From Gilvimarinus algae (lineage in GTDB: Bacteria; Pseudomonadota; Gammaproteobacteria; Pseudomonadales; Cellvibrionaceae): 64,000 bases of DNA. Position 1 is the stretch's first letter. Each line of letters starts with the position of its first letter. The translations under genes were made by a program, and so were the position numbers. The notes under the pieces are model-generated. The model worked only from the letters and a program-made list of their open reading frames with translations. It was not told the origin of the DNA and did not search any database. The DNA lies in assembly GCF_030518215.1 (NCBI RefSeq), contig NZ_JAULRT010000032.1, positions 372,001 through 436,000 on the forward strand, written 5' to 3'. This document shows positions 42,390 through 51,887 of the stretch, piece after piece.

Positions 42390-44021
42390 TTACCAGAAAC
42401 GAATGTAGATGCCGGCGATAATACCGACAATAACTACCGAGTGAATGACATCCCACTTGCTGATGCCGGCGCGGATTTCGGCTCTGTGCTCGGCGCTAAT
42501 GGAGCCGTAGGTAATGCCTGCCAGTTGTTGCTCGCTAGCGGGCTTGGTGAAAAGACTCACCGCAAGCACGATGATGCAGACAACCACAAAAAGGCCGATG
42601 CAGTAGTAGAGCCAGTTTACCGCCAGAAGCGAGTGGAAGACGCCGCCTGTAGGCAGCGAGTCGGAAAAAATTTGCAGCACCAGACGCATCATCCCCAGCA
42701 CAAAGCCGGCCACAAGCCCAACGAACCCGGCTGTGGGGGTGATACGTTTCGAGAAAACCCCGAGCAGGAACACCACGGCAACGGCCGGGGCAATGAGAGA
42801 CTGCACCAGCTGCAGGTACTCGTAGAGCACATCGGCTACCAGCTGCATCACCGGTATCCAGACAACGCCCAGAGCCACCACCACCAGTGTTGCCAGCCGG
42901 CCGACTTTGACCAGGTGTTGCTCGGATGAGTCGGGCTTAAAGCGCTTATAAAAATCAATGGTAAACAGCGTTGCCGAAGAGTTAAACAGCGATGCCAGGG
43001 AGCTCATCAAGGCGGCAATAAGGCCGCCGATGACAATCCCCTTAACGCCCGCTGGCAGAAGGGTTGAGACCAGGGTAGCAAATGCCTCATCGGGGCTGTC
43101 CATCTGAATAATGCCTTTGGCGTTTAGCGCGTAGGCGATCATCCCCGGAAACAAAAAGATAAACACCGGCAGCAGTTTGAGATAGCCGGCCAAAATAGTT
43201 CCACGGCGGGCAGCGGCTATGCCTTTGGCGGACAAGACCCGCTGCACAATGTATTGATCGGTGCACCAGTACCAAAAGCCGATAATCAGCGAGCCAAAAA
43301 TGACGCCGGGCCAGGGGAAGTCCGGGTCAGAAGCTGGGCGGAACAGGCTCATTTTTTCGCCGTTAATGCGCTCCAGCTCCGCAAAGCCGCCAACGGCTTC
43401 GAGCCCGGTCACCAGAATCACCACAGAACCTATGATCAGTACAGGCGTTTGTATTACCGAGGTCCAGAGCACCGCTCTCATTCCGCCGAGGACGGTATAA
43501 AGGCCGGTAATCACCACCAGGCCAATGGCAGCAACCCAGAAGAAATCAAACCCCCACAAGGTATCTATCCCGAGAACGGTTTGCAGAACCACACCGCCAG
43601 CGTAAACCGTTACTGAGACCTTGGTGAGTACATAGCTTACGAGAGAAATCACTGAAAGGAAGGTGCGCGAGGCGGTGCCGTAACGCTTCTCCAGAAACTC
43701 CGGCATGGTGTAGATCTTACTGGACCAATAAAAGGGCACAAACAGCCAGCCCAGCAGAATGATGATAAAAGACTGTAGTTCCCAGTGCGCCATGGCCATG
43801 CCGGTTTGAGCGCCAGCGCCCGACAAGCCCACCAAGTGCTCAGAACCGATATTGGAGGCGAAGATAGACGAGCCAATCACCAGCCAGCCAGCGTTGCGCC
43901 CGGCGAGAAAGTAATCGGCAGTGTCCCGCTCTTTTTGCCACATGGCAACGCCGACAGTGGCCGCCAGTAACAGAAAAAACAGCGCGAGCACCCAGTAGTC
44001 CAGGGAAGAGAATTCAATCAT
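42390..44021 (-). CDS. sodium/solute symporter (SSS family, sugar type)
   Basis: 543 residues with about 14 membrane segments. SSS features: YFLAGRNAGWLVIGSSIFAS, SNIGSEHLVGLSGAGAQTGM, YWCTDQYIVQRVLSAKGIAA and AALMSSLASLFNSSATLFTI, which lines the Na+ site (adjacent Ser residues). The pattern is closest to sodium/sugar transporters of the SglT/galactose type. It shares a 456-bp promoter region with the large TonB receptor at 44478, and both flank palindromic candidate operators also found in the arabinanase region. L-arabinose is therefore the inferred cargo. Confidence 0.88.
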   Translation of the reverse strand: MIEFSSLDYWVLALFFLLLAATVGVAMWQKERDTADYFLAGRNAGWLVIGSSIFASNIGSEHLVGLSGAGAQTGMAMAHWELQSFIIILLGWLFVPFYWSSKIYTMPEFLEKRYGTASRTFLSVISLVSYVLTKVSVTVYAGGVVLQTVLGIDTLWGFDFFWVAAIGLVVITGLYTVLGGMRAVLWTSVIQTPVLIIGSVVILVTGLEAVGGFAELERINGEKMSLFRPASDPDFPWPGVIFGSLIIGFWYWCTDQYIVQRVLSAKGIAAARRGTILAGYLKLLPVFIFLFPGMIAYALNAKGIIQMDSPDEAFATLVSTLLPAGVKGIVIGGLIAALMSSLASLFNSSATLFTIDFYKRFKPDSSEQHLVKVGRLATLVVVALGVVWIPVMQLVADVLYEYLQLVQSLIAPAVAVVFLLGVFSKRITPTAGFVGLVAGFVLGMMRLVLQIFSDSLPTGGVFHSLLAVNWLYYCIGLFVVVCIIVLAVSLFTKPASEQQLAGITYGSISAEHRAEIRAGISKWDVIHSVVIVGIIAGIYIRFW

Positions 44022-44083
44022 CGTGAGCTTACCTTTCCAGATTGTCGGTGTATTTCCGATTATTATTTGATCAATCTTTAAAT

Positions 44084-44098
44084 TATTATACTATAATA
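44084..44098. promoter_or_regulatory. candidate arabinan-regulon operator near the symporter gene
   Basis: TATTATACTATAATA is a perfect 15-bp palindrome centred on C44091, 63 bp upstream of the symporter start. It differs from 19927-19941 at two positions. Read toward the symporter it contains TATAAT, a possible -10 element. The rest of the 456-bp region (44022-44477) holds a second such site and a promoter, and no gene I can support. Confidence 0.6.
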
Positions 44099-44304
44099 GT
44101 TCTTATGACTATAAGTCTGACCGGGCGCGGTAGGATTGCGCTTGGCAATGACCGATTATACGGCTGTATTACTGATTTTTCCCCCATTTTCTGCCAGATG
44201 TGGCCAATTTTTCTGGGTTTTCCCTGATAAACTCGCTATTAAACATAAAAAAAGTGCGGCTTATTCTCTTCTTTTAAGTAAGATAAATACTTTTATCGGA
44301 GTGG

Positions 44305-44349
44305 TTGACAGATCATTTAGACGGTATTAGCATTCAAATTGTAATACAA
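44305..44349 (+). promoter_or_regulatory. promoter of the 44478 TonB receptor with overlapping operator
   Basis: TTGACA (44305-44310) is a perfect -35 box; 17 bases later TAGCAT (44328-44333) is a fair -10. The palindrome TTGTAATACAA (44339-44349) lies about where transcription would begin, an ideal place for a repressor. It shares the TTRTANTAYAA core with the sites at 19929-19939 and 44086-44096. Confidence 0.6.
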
Positions 44350-44477
44350 ATAGCGAGCTCCCAAAGCAGGAGTGATGACCCGTTTGCCCGGAGCCCGCCG
44401 GGATTTGTTTTGCCTTTATCAATAATAAATCTGGCGTTGTGCTCAATCGGCCGCGCCACCATAAATGGAGAAAAGCT

Positions 44478-47294
44478 ATGTTCAAGCGACGTTTGCTCAG
44501 CTCGTCAATCGCTATGGTTGCTGCGTTGGGTTCTCTTCAGGTAGCCGCACAAACCCCCAGTGACAATGAAGAACTCGGGATGCTCGAAGAGGTTGTTGTA
44601 ACCGGTATTCGAGCAACCGTGACCAAATCGATCGATATCAAGCGCAATTCCATGCAGGTGATGGATTCCATCGTCGCAGAGGATATCGGTAAGCTCCCCG
44701 ATAATAACGTTGTTGAGTCTCTGCAGCGCGTGCCCGGCGTGCAGGTAACTGACCGTGCTGGTGGCGAGGTAAACGTTGTGACCATTCGGGGCCTTACGGA
44801 CGTGAGTACTACCATTAACGGCCGCACCATTTTTACCGCCTCTGGCCGTGAGGTGCAGCTTGCTGACATTCCATCGACCTTGGTAAACCGAATCGATGTT
44901 ATTAAAAACCGTTCTGCGAACCAGTTTGAAAACGGAATCGCCGGTCAAATTGATGTGCAAACTTTCCGTCCGCTGGATTTCGATGGCTCTAAAGTATCTT
45001 TAGCCGCTCGCGGTATTTACCTGGAAGAGGCTGACGAGATCGATCCAATTGTCAGCGGTCTGTTCAGTAATGTCTGGGAGGCCGGTGCCGGTGAGTTTGG
45101 CGCGCTCCTGAACGTTTCTTACGCTGAAACCACATATCGCGATCAATCAGTTACTCCGGGTGCTCAGGTCGCCTTTATGACTGAAAACCCAACTGATCCT
45201 TGGATTCCGCTAGAGCGTATTTTCCCCAATGATGGTCGCGCCGCTGAGCAGCCCATCTGGACCCCGGGTCTCGACAACGGTTTGCCAAGCACACCGGGTT
45301 CAACGTTGAGTGTGAATGGCACTGATACAGAGTACTACTTGTCTCGCGATGCCATGTTTATGGCTGACTACAATGGTAAGCGTGAGCGCCAGGCAGCGAA
45401 CATATCTTTGCAGTGGGCGCCCAACGAAGCTTCTACCTACACCTTTGAAGCTTTCTACAATGGTTTCCGCAACGAAGGCTTCAACTCACTGAACTTCGCG
45501 TTTGTTGACTGGTGGGGCTCCCTGGGTGAGCTGGGCAATATCGAAGATACCTTCGAGCTGTACGAAGGCACTAATATTATTAAAGAGCGTACAGTTCGCA
45601 ACCCGTGGACCTTCACGAGTGGTGATCAATCAACGGGTGAAACCGACTCATTCTTGTACGCGTTGGGCGGCGAGTGGGACTTTACCGATAACCTGCGCTT
45701 GAAATCTGAACTGGTTTATCAGGACAGTACTTATGAGTCCAGCTTTATCGCGATGCGATCTGAAGGCGCTCGTCATCAAGTAACCGCCAACTTCAGTAAT
45801 GACCCTAGTATGGTGTGGCGTGATAATCCAGACACTCCAGACGTTGATGAGAGTGATCTGACCGATTTGACGGTCTTCCCTATGGCGCAAATGTACGACA
45901 GCGGAGAGAAAAATGAGGGTGAGGCTCTCACCTTTACCGCTGACGGCGAATACGATTTGGACGGCTTCTTCCGCAAGTTTACTTTCGGTTTGCGTTACGA
46001 TGATCGCGACTCAATGGAATACTCCCGCAACCAAGATGCTGGAGTTTGTGCAGGCGCTAACACCTCAGGTGACCCTGCGAATTGTGATTTTTCCACCTAC
46101 GGTGAAGATATCGTCTATGTGAACGACAGCTTTATGGAGGGCGAGTTCAATGTGCCTCGTTCTTGGGCTGTGGCCAATGGACCTTACATTGCGGCGAATC
46201 GTGCGCAGTTCTTGAACCTGTATGGTCTGGATCCAAACGATCCGCTGGTTGCAGAGTTTGCGGTTAACGAAGTTAACACGGCGCTCTACGCCACGGCGCA
46301 ATTTGAAGCAGATTTGGGCGGCATGATGCTCGATGGTGAGGTAGGTGCTCGTTACGTTGATGTGACCACTGATACCGTCTTCACTGACAGCGTTACTTTG
46401 GAAACCACCGACGGATCTACGGAAACCTCTGAGTTCTTGCCAAGTTTGGCATTGCGTCTGCACTTGACCGATGAGCTGATGCTGCGCTTTGGCTATGGTG
46501 AAACCCTGCGTATGCCTTGGTTCGGTGATCTGAACCCAACCATTACCTACAATGACGATATTACCGGCATCGGTTACGGCACGGCGAATGGCGGTAATGC
46601 TAACCTGCAGCCAACAACGTCGCAAAACTTGGACTTGTCTCTGGAGTGGTACTTCGGTGACGCCAGCAATGCCTATGTGACTTTGTTCCAGCGCGATATC
46701 GAAGGTCTGGTTATTGGGTTCCGCAATCAGGTGACTCGCGACATCGAAGGTTACGAAACCAACACCTTTATTCTGTCGCAGCCAGATAACGCTTCTGATG
46801 GTGAGCTGTCGGGTGTTGAACTGGGTATGAACTACTTCCCAGAGCTGGATGGCGCTTTGGATGGCCTTGGCTTTCAGGCGGCATTTACCTTCCTGGATTC
46901 AGAGCAGACCATTCCTGAGCTGAATGATCGCGGTGAGCAAATTGGCACCGAGACAGCAGACATCTTTGGTGTGTCCGATAAGTCTTACTCGCTGGCAGCG
47001 ATCTACGAGCGTGAGAAGTTTGATATGCGCTTGGCTTACGTATGGCGTTCAGACTTCCTTAACAACAACGAGGCGGCGCTGTTTGCTAACCCGCTGAGCG
47101 TATATCGCGACGAACAGAGTTCACTGGATGCTCAAATCAGCTACAACATTACCGATGAGTTTGTTGTGACCTTTGATGCAGTGAACCTGACTGGAGAGGT
47201 CAATAAGAGCCGTTACGGCAATAGCCCGTATCACACCTTCGGTAACTGGAAAATCAGCCGCTCATTCGCCTTGGGCGCACGCTACTCATTCTAA
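44478..47294 (+). CDS. large TonB-dependent receptor, probable oligosaccharide importer
   Basis: 938 residues from the ATG at 44478 (TGGAGA upstream). Signal peptide cut near VAAQ (about 25), TonB box-like EEVVVTGIRA, plug (MDSIVAEDIGKLPDNNVVES, LQRVPGVQVTDRAGGEVNVV, TIRGLTDVSTTINGRTIF) and a barrel ending RSFALGARYSF. The AEDIGKLPD plug belongs to the large receptor group tied to plant and algal glycan uptake. The codon pattern (many GTT, ACT, CGT, AAC codons) differs from neighbouring genes and suggests high expression. It lies between the symporter and the GntR regulator; arabino-oligosaccharide is the inferred ligand. Confidence 0.9.
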   Translation: MFKRRLLSSSIAMVAALGSLQVAAQTPSDNEELGMLEEVVVTGIRATVTKSIDIKRNSMQVMDSIVAEDIGKLPDNNVVESLQRVPGVQVTDRAGGEVNVVTIRGLTDVSTTINGRTIFTASGREVQLADIPSTLVNRIDVIKNRSANQFENGIAGQIDVQTFRPLDFDGSKVSLAARGIYLEEADEIDPIVSGLFSNVWEAGAGEFGALLNVSYAETTYRDQSVTPGAQVAFMTENPTDPWIPLERIFPNDGRAAEQPIWTPGLDNGLPSTPGSTLSVNGTDTEYYLSRDAMFMADYNGKRERQAANISLQWAPNEASTYTFEAFYNGFRNEGFNSLNFAFVDWWGSLGELGNIEDTFELYEGTNIIKERTVRNPWTFTSGDQSTGETDSFLYALGGEWDFTDNLRLKSELVYQDSTYESSFIAMRSEGARHQVTANFSNDPSMVWRDNPDTPDVDESDLTDLTVFPMAQMYDSGEKNEGEALTFTADGEYDLDGFFRKFTFGLRYDDRDSMEYSRNQDAGVCAGANTSGDPANCDFSTYGEDIVYVNDSFMEGEFNVPRSWAVANGPYIAANRAQFLNLYGLDPNDPLVAEFAVNEVNTALYATAQFEADLGGMMLDGEVGARYVDVTTDTVFTDSVTLETTDGSTETSEFLPSLALRLHLTDELMLRFGYGETLRMPWFGDLNPTITYNDDITGIGYGTANGGNANLQPTTSQNLDLSLEWYFGDASNAYVTLFQRDIEGLVIGFRNQVTRDIEGYETNTFILSQPDNASDGELSGVELGMNYFPELDGALDGLGFQAAFTFLDSEQTIPELNDRGEQIGTETADIFGVSDKSYSLAAIYEREKFDMRLAYVWRSDFLNNNEAALFANPLSVYRDEQSSLDAQISYNITDEFVVTFDAVNLTGEVNKSRYGNSPYHTFGNWKISRSFALGARYSF

Positions 47295-47364
47295 GGCTGG
47301 GCCTTTTCGGCCAGTGTTGGAAGAGGGGCTCCGCTCGAGGGGCTCATGCCTGGTAGCACAGGCA

Positions 47365-47405
47365 GCCGCCGGCCCCGCTGGCGGCACCGGCAGGCTCTGC
47401 CTGCC
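47365..47405. repeat. pair of GC-rich hairpins downstream of the TonB receptor
   Basis: GCCGCC (47365-47370) pairs with GGCGGC (47380-47385), followed at once by GGCAGGC-TCT-GCCTGCC (47389-47405). The paired layout resembles REP-type sequences or an mRNA 3' stabiliser. The 316-bp region 47295-47610 holds this, the terminator at 47473 and presumably the GntR promoter; I see no gene in it. Confidence 0.45.
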
Positions 47406-47472
47406 AGTGTGTTTCTGTGCGGTGGGCCTTGGCCTGCCGCCAGTAATGCATGGTCTCTTCTTTATTATGCTT

Positions 47473-47496
47473 GCCCCCGCTTGCGGGGGCTTTTTT
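47473..47496 (+). terminator. intrinsic terminator after the receptor gene
   Basis: GCCCCCGC-TT-GCGGGGGC followed by TTTTTT is a strong terminator about 180 bases after the receptor stop and 115 bases before the GntR gene. Confidence 0.88.
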
Positions 47497-47610
47497 GTTT
47501 CTGCGGTGCAGGTGTGGAGCGAGCGCTTATCGGTGGTATGATAGGACAAATGCGTGCCTGCGGGCCCGCGCGACAAGCCTGATCAACCAATGGGAGCGAG
47601 TAGACGGCGA

Positions 47611-48330
47611 ATGGCGGTGCTTGAAAGAAACAATAATCTATCTCAGCGTATGACCCAGCAGTTGGGCCGCGCCATTGTCTGTGGTGAATACAACCAGGGC
47701 GAAAGCCTGCCTACAGAGGCCGACCTGTGTGACGAGTTTGGCGTGAGTCGTACGGCCGTGCGCGAGGCGGTAAAGATGCTCTCGGCCAAAGGGTTGATCT
47801 CAAGCCGGCCACGCCAGGGTATCCGTATCATGCCCGAGGAAGAGTGGAACATCTTCGACTCCGACTTGCTGCGCTGGTCACTGGAGGGCAATCCCTCCAT
47901 GAAGGTCCTCAAAGAATTTCTGCAAATGCGCATTGCGATAGAGCCGGAGGCAGCGGCGCTGGCAGCGCGTTACGCCCGCCCGGAACGCATCCGGGCCATT
48001 GGCGATGCGCTGGAGCGGATGCGAGTCGCTTCTGACAACTCGGAAAACGAGCTGGAAGCGGACATTGATTTTCATATCAGTATTCTCTATGCCAGTGAAA
48101 ATCGCTTTTATATCCGTATGCGCGATTTTACCCGCACGGCACTGAACGTCAGTATTCGCCATACCAATGTCATTAAGGCGAACCCCGACGGGGTGATTGA
48201 AGATCACGCCAAGGTCTATCACGCCATTTCCAGCGGCAATGCTGAGCGCGCCAAGAACGCCATGTTCCTGCTGATTGACGAGGCGCTCGGGTTTATCGAG
48301 CACGAGCTGGAAAAAGCGGCCGAAGATTGA
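47611..48330 (+). CDS. GntR-family regulator, FadR (FCD) subfamily
   Basis: 239 residues from the ATG at 47611 (MAVLERNNNLSQRMTQQLGR); an ATG at 47590 would add seven residues. Winged HTH: GEYNQGESLPTEADLCDEFG, VSRTAVREAVKMLSAKGLIS. The C-terminal FCD ligand domain (about 85-235) has the metal-binding Asp/His pattern (EADIDFHISILYASENRF, HAKVYHAISSGNAERAKNAM). The regulator follows the TonB receptor and is the best candidate to bind the TTRTANTAYAA palindromes of the arabinan genes, since GntR proteins favour short palindromes of this shape. That link is inference. Confidence 0.9.
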   Translation: MAVLERNNNLSQRMTQQLGRAIVCGEYNQGESLPTEADLCDEFGVSRTAVREAVKMLSAKGLISSRPRQGIRIMPEEEWNIFDSDLLRWSLEGNPSMKVLKEFLQMRIAIEPEAAALAARYARPERIRAIGDALERMRVASDNSENELEADIDFHISILYASENRFYIRMRDFTRTALNVSIRHTNVIKANPDGVIEDHAKVYHAISSGNAERAKNAMFLLIDEALGFIEHELEKAAED

Positions 48331-48447
48331 TGCTTCGCCGGCAGGTTCCGGTTATTTGCCGCACCTGCCAATCAGTTTAGGGTTTAGCGCCCCCAATGCC
48401 CTATAATGTCGGGACTTTTCATTCTCCGACATTATGGAGCATACCTT

Positions 48448-51006
48448 TTGAGTAAACGCCAAGGTCCCCCTTCCGACCCTTTCGCTGAGCGCGAGGCGCA
48501 AAAATACGACAATCCCATCCCCAGCCGCGAGGTGATTCTGGAGCTTCTGGATCGCCAGCCCGGGCCCTGTACCCACCCCGAGATTGCCGAGTTGCTGCAG
48601 CTGGTTGACGAGGATGACGTCGAGGCGCTGCGCCGCCGGCTGATCGCCATGGCGCGCGACGGCCAGTTAATCAGCAATCGCCGCGGTGCCTACGCGCGGG
48701 TGGATTTAATGGATGTCGTCCGCGCCCGGGTCCAGGGCCATCGCGACGGCTATGGTTTTGCTATCCCGGCCGATGGCGGCGAGGACATTTATCTGCATAA
48801 CCGCCAAATGCGCAAAGTCTTTGATGGCGACGAGGTGCTGGTGCGTCTGCAGGGCGAAAGCTATCGCGGCCGAGAAGAGGGCGCTATCGTCGAGGTGCTC
48901 ACGCGCAATACCAACACCTTGGCGGGCAGGCTGATTCGCGAGGGCGGCGTGCAGTTTCTCAGCGCTGAAAACCCGCGCGTCACCCACGATGTCATGATCG
49001 CCCAGGGCGACGAAATGGGCGCCCGCTCGGGGCAGATTGTCGTGGTTGAAATTACCCGTCAGCCCGAAAAGCAGCGCCCACCGCAGGGCAAGGTCATACA
49101 GGTTCTGGGGGATCATATGGCCCCCGGCATGGAGATTGAGCTCGCCATTGAGTCTCACAGTATCCCCAACCAGTGGAGCTACGAGGCGCTTGAGGAGGCT
49201 GAGGCGCTCTCCGATACCGTCGATGAGGCGGACAAAGCCGGCCGGGTGGACTTGCGTGAACTGCCGTTTGTCACCATCGATGGCGAAGATGCCCGCGATT
49301 TTGACGACGCGGTACTCTGTCAGCGCAACAAAGGCGGTGGCTGGCGCCTGTTTGTCGCCATTGCCGATGTCTCGCACTATGTGCGCCCCGGCAGCGGGCT
49401 GGATGTGGATGCGAGGCGCCGGGCGACCAGCGTGTATTTCCCGGACCACGTCGTACCCATGCTGCCCGAGAAAATCTCCAACGGCCTGTGCTCGCTCAAC
49501 CCGGCGGTCGATCGTCTGGTCATGGTGTGCGAAATGACTCTGAATACCCGTGGCCAACTGACCGGCTACACCTTCTATGAAGGGGTAATTCACTCCCATG
49601 CGCGGCTAACCTACAACCAGGTGGGCGCCGTGATCGAAGGCGATGAAGCAGCCCGGGCGCAACATGCCGAACGGCTCGGTGAGATCGAGATTTTGCACGA
49701 GCTTTACCGGACGCTGCGCGAGGCGCGCACTGAGCGCGGTGCTATCGACTTTGAAACCGTCGAGACCCGTATTGTCTTTAACGACGAGCGTAAAATTGAT
49801 GAAATCGTGCCTGTACGGCGCAACGACGCACACAAGTTGATTGAAGAGTGCATGCTCTGCGCCAACGTGTGCGCCGCCAGCTTTCTGGATAAGCACAAGC
49901 TCACTTCGCTGTACCGGGTGCACGAAGGGCCAACGGCGGAGAAACTGGAAAACCTGCGGGAGTTTCTCGGTGAGCTGGGCCTCGGGCTCGGTGGCGGTGA
50001 TGAGCCGAGCTCGGCCGATTACCAGAGCCTGATGGAAGTTATCCGCGACCGGCCCGATGCCAATATGATCCAGACCGTCATGCTGCGCAGTCTGCGCCAG
50101 GCGGTCTATCAGGTGGAAAACGAGGGCCATTTTGGCCTGGGTTACGATGCTTACGCCCACTTTACCTCGCCCATCCGCCGCTACCCGGATCTGCTGGTAC
50201 ACCGGGCCATCCGCTCGGTAATCCGCTCCTCTGCCCCATCCAGCCATGTGGTTCGCCTTGAGGGGGTGAAGGACATTCCCAGCGCGAAGATTTACCCCTA
50301 CGAGGTGCCCGACATGATCGCCCTGGGCGAGCACTGCTCGCTGGCGGAGCGCCGGGCCGACGAGGCGACACGCGATGTGGTCAGCTGGCTCAAATGCGAG
50401 TATCTGCAGGACAAGGTGGGCGATGTCTTTAACGGCGTGATCAGCTCGGTGACCGGCTTCGGCGTGTTTGTCGAGCTGGTGGATATCTACGTCGAGGGTT
50501 TGATTCACATTACTGCCCTGCCGCAGGATTACTACCGTTTTGATCCGGCCAAGCACCGCTTGGTGGGCGAGCGCACTCGACAAGTCTTTGGTCTTGGTGA
50601 TGAGCTGACAGTGCGCGTTGTGCGCGTCAGTTTGGATGAGCGCAAAATCGACTTTGAGCTCGAGTCGGTCAAGCATGTGCGCCGCGCCCGCGCCGCCGCG
50701 CCCGGAAAAGACAGCCCGCGCAAGGGCCGCGGTGGCAAGTCGGGCAAAGCATCGCGCGGCCCGAAGGCCAAAGGCGCCAGCGGATCACGCGCGCCCAAGC
50801 CGCAGTCCAATACGCCCAAACCCCGTAAAAGGAAACGACCCAATGGCAATGAAACCGGCGCGCAAGCAAGTCGCTCGTCGCAAAAATCGCCAGTTCGATC
50901 GGCGCAAGCTGAGCCAGCGCAAAAGAGCCGATCTTTACTTGCGCAGGCAACAGCTGGTGTTAAGAAGGCGTTGGCGCGATTTAAAAAGAAGCCTAAGAAG
51001 GACTAA
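48448..51006 (+). CDS. rnr: ribonuclease R
   Basis: 852 residues. I choose the TTG at 48448 (MSKRQGPPSDPFAEREAQKY), with GGAG 8-11 bases upstream. N-terminal helix-turn-helix, cold-shock domains (GHRDGYGFAIPADGGEDIYL), the RNB catalytic domain with FVTIDGEDARDFDDAV (Mg-binding Asp cluster) and an S1 domain (VGDVFNGVISSVTGFGVFVE). A long Lys/Arg/Ser-rich tail (about 765-852) follows, as in other RNase R proteins that unwind structured RNA. It is a processive 3'-5' exoribonuclease acting on rRNA, mRNA and tmRNA-tagged transcripts. rlmB follows, the same order as in many gammaproteobacteria. Confidence 0.95.
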   Translation: MSKRQGPPSDPFAEREAQKYDNPIPSREVILELLDRQPGPCTHPEIAELLQLVDEDDVEALRRRLIAMARDGQLISNRRGAYARVDLMDVVRARVQGHRDGYGFAIPADGGEDIYLHNRQMRKVFDGDEVLVRLQGESYRGREEGAIVEVLTRNTNTLAGRLIREGGVQFLSAENPRVTHDVMIAQGDEMGARSGQIVVVEITRQPEKQRPPQGKVIQVLGDHMAPGMEIELAIESHSIPNQWSYEALEEAEALSDTVDEADKAGRVDLRELPFVTIDGEDARDFDDAVLCQRNKGGGWRLFVAIADVSHYVRPGSGLDVDARRRATSVYFPDHVVPMLPEKISNGLCSLNPAVDRLVMVCEMTLNTRGQLTGYTFYEGVIHSHARLTYNQVGAVIEGDEAARAQHAERLGEIEILHELYRTLREARTERGAIDFETVETRIVFNDERKIDEIVPVRRNDAHKLIEECMLCANVCAASFLDKHKLTSLYRVHEGPTAEKLENLREFLGELGLGLGGGDEPSSADYQSLMEVIRDRPDANMIQTVMLRSLRQAVYQVENEGHFGLGYDAYAHFTSPIRRYPDLLVHRAIRSVIRSSAPSSHVVRLEGVKDIPSAKIYPYEVPDMIALGEHCSLAERRADEATRDVVSWLKCEYLQDKVGDVFNGVISSVTGFGVFVELVDIYVEGLIHITALPQDYYRFDPAKHRLVGERTRQVFGLGDELTVRVVRVSLDERKIDFELESVKHVRRARAAAPGKDSPRKGRGGKSGKASRGPKAKGASGSRAPKPQSNTPKPRKRKRPNGNETGAQASRSSQKSPVRSAQAEPAQKSRSLLAQATAGVKKALARFKKKPKKD

Positions 51007-51069
51007 CGCCATGTTGTTCTGGTGTGACAAGTACGGCGGCGTGGCGCCGGAGGCGGAGAGAGACAGCGA

Positions 51070-51819
51070 GTGAGCAAAACAGAAACTCTCTATGGCCTGC
51101 ACGCGGTGCAGGCCATTTTACAAAGTGCTCCCCATCGGGTGCTGAGCCTGCTGGTGCTGCAGGGGCGGGCGGATCAACGGCTGCAGGCCGTTCGTCAGCT
51201 CGCTGAGGCCAACGGCATTGCCGTGCAGGAAGCGGCGCGCAAGAAAATGGATGCCCTGGCCGGCGATGCCAACCATCAGGGGGTGATCGCCCAGGCGCGT
51301 CCAGGCCAGAGTCATACCGAGGCCTACCTGTACGAGCTGCTGGATGCGCTTGAGGAGCCGCCCTTTTTGCTAGTGCTCGATGGCGTTACCGACCCCCATA
51401 ATCTCGGTGCCTGCATGCGCTCGGCCGATGCCGCTGGTGTTCATGCGGTCATTGCTCCCAAGGATAATGCCGCAGGGCTCAACCCCACCGCGCGCAAAGT
51501 GGCTTGCGGTGCAGCCGAAGTGGTGCCGTTTATTCCGGTGACCAATCTCGCCCGTACCCTGGAAAAGTTGAAAGAGCGCGGTATCTGGTTAAAAGGGGCC
51601 GCCGGCGAGGCAAGTGACACCATTTATTCGGCTGACCTGTGTGGGCCTCTGGCTCTGGTCATGGGCGCCGAGGGCGCCGGGTTGCGGCGGTTGACCCGCG
51701 AGACCTGCGACTCGCTGGTTAAAATCCCCATGGCTGGAACTGTCAGCAGCCTCAATGTCTCGGTGGCGACGGGTATTTGCCTGTTCGAGGCCGTTCGCCA
51801 GCGCAGTCAGGGCCGCTGA
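51070..51819 (+). CDS. rlmB: 23S rRNA (guanosine-2'-O-)-methyltransferase RlmB
   Basis: 249 residues from a GTG start. SPOUT methyltransferase with an N-terminal L30e-like substrate-binding part ([20 protein letters not shown]). The knot motifs are present: [36 protein letters not shown] and [20 protein letters not shown]. It methylates the 2'-O of G2251 in 23S rRNA. It lies 63 bases after rnr and is probably co-transcribed. Confidence 0.95.
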   Translation: MSKTETLYGLHAVQAILQSAPHRVLSLLVLQGRADQRLQAVRQLAEANGIAVQEAARKKMDALAGDANHQGVIAQARPGQSHTEAYLYELLDALEEPPFLLVLDGVTDPHNLGACMRSADAAGVHAVIAPKDNAAGLNPTARKVACGAAEVVPFIPVTNLARTLEKLKERGIWLKGAAGEASDTIYSADLCGPLALVMGAEGAGLRRLTRETCDSLVKIPMAGTVSSLNVSVATGICLFEAVRQRSQGR

Positions 51820-51887
51820 TTCGGGCACCAGAATGCTGCACTTTTATGCTAATATGCGCGCAAATTGCGCCAAGTGAGGCAAATTTC

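Noticed and set aside
48706-50676. Long antisense open frames across rnr
   Set aside because: They mirror the RNase R reading frame and show no protein family pattern.
50618-51073. Open frame inside the rnr 3' end, ending [20 protein letters not shown]
   Set aside because: It lies almost wholly in the Lys/Arg-rich tail of rnr in another frame and its composition mirrors that tail; no independent support.
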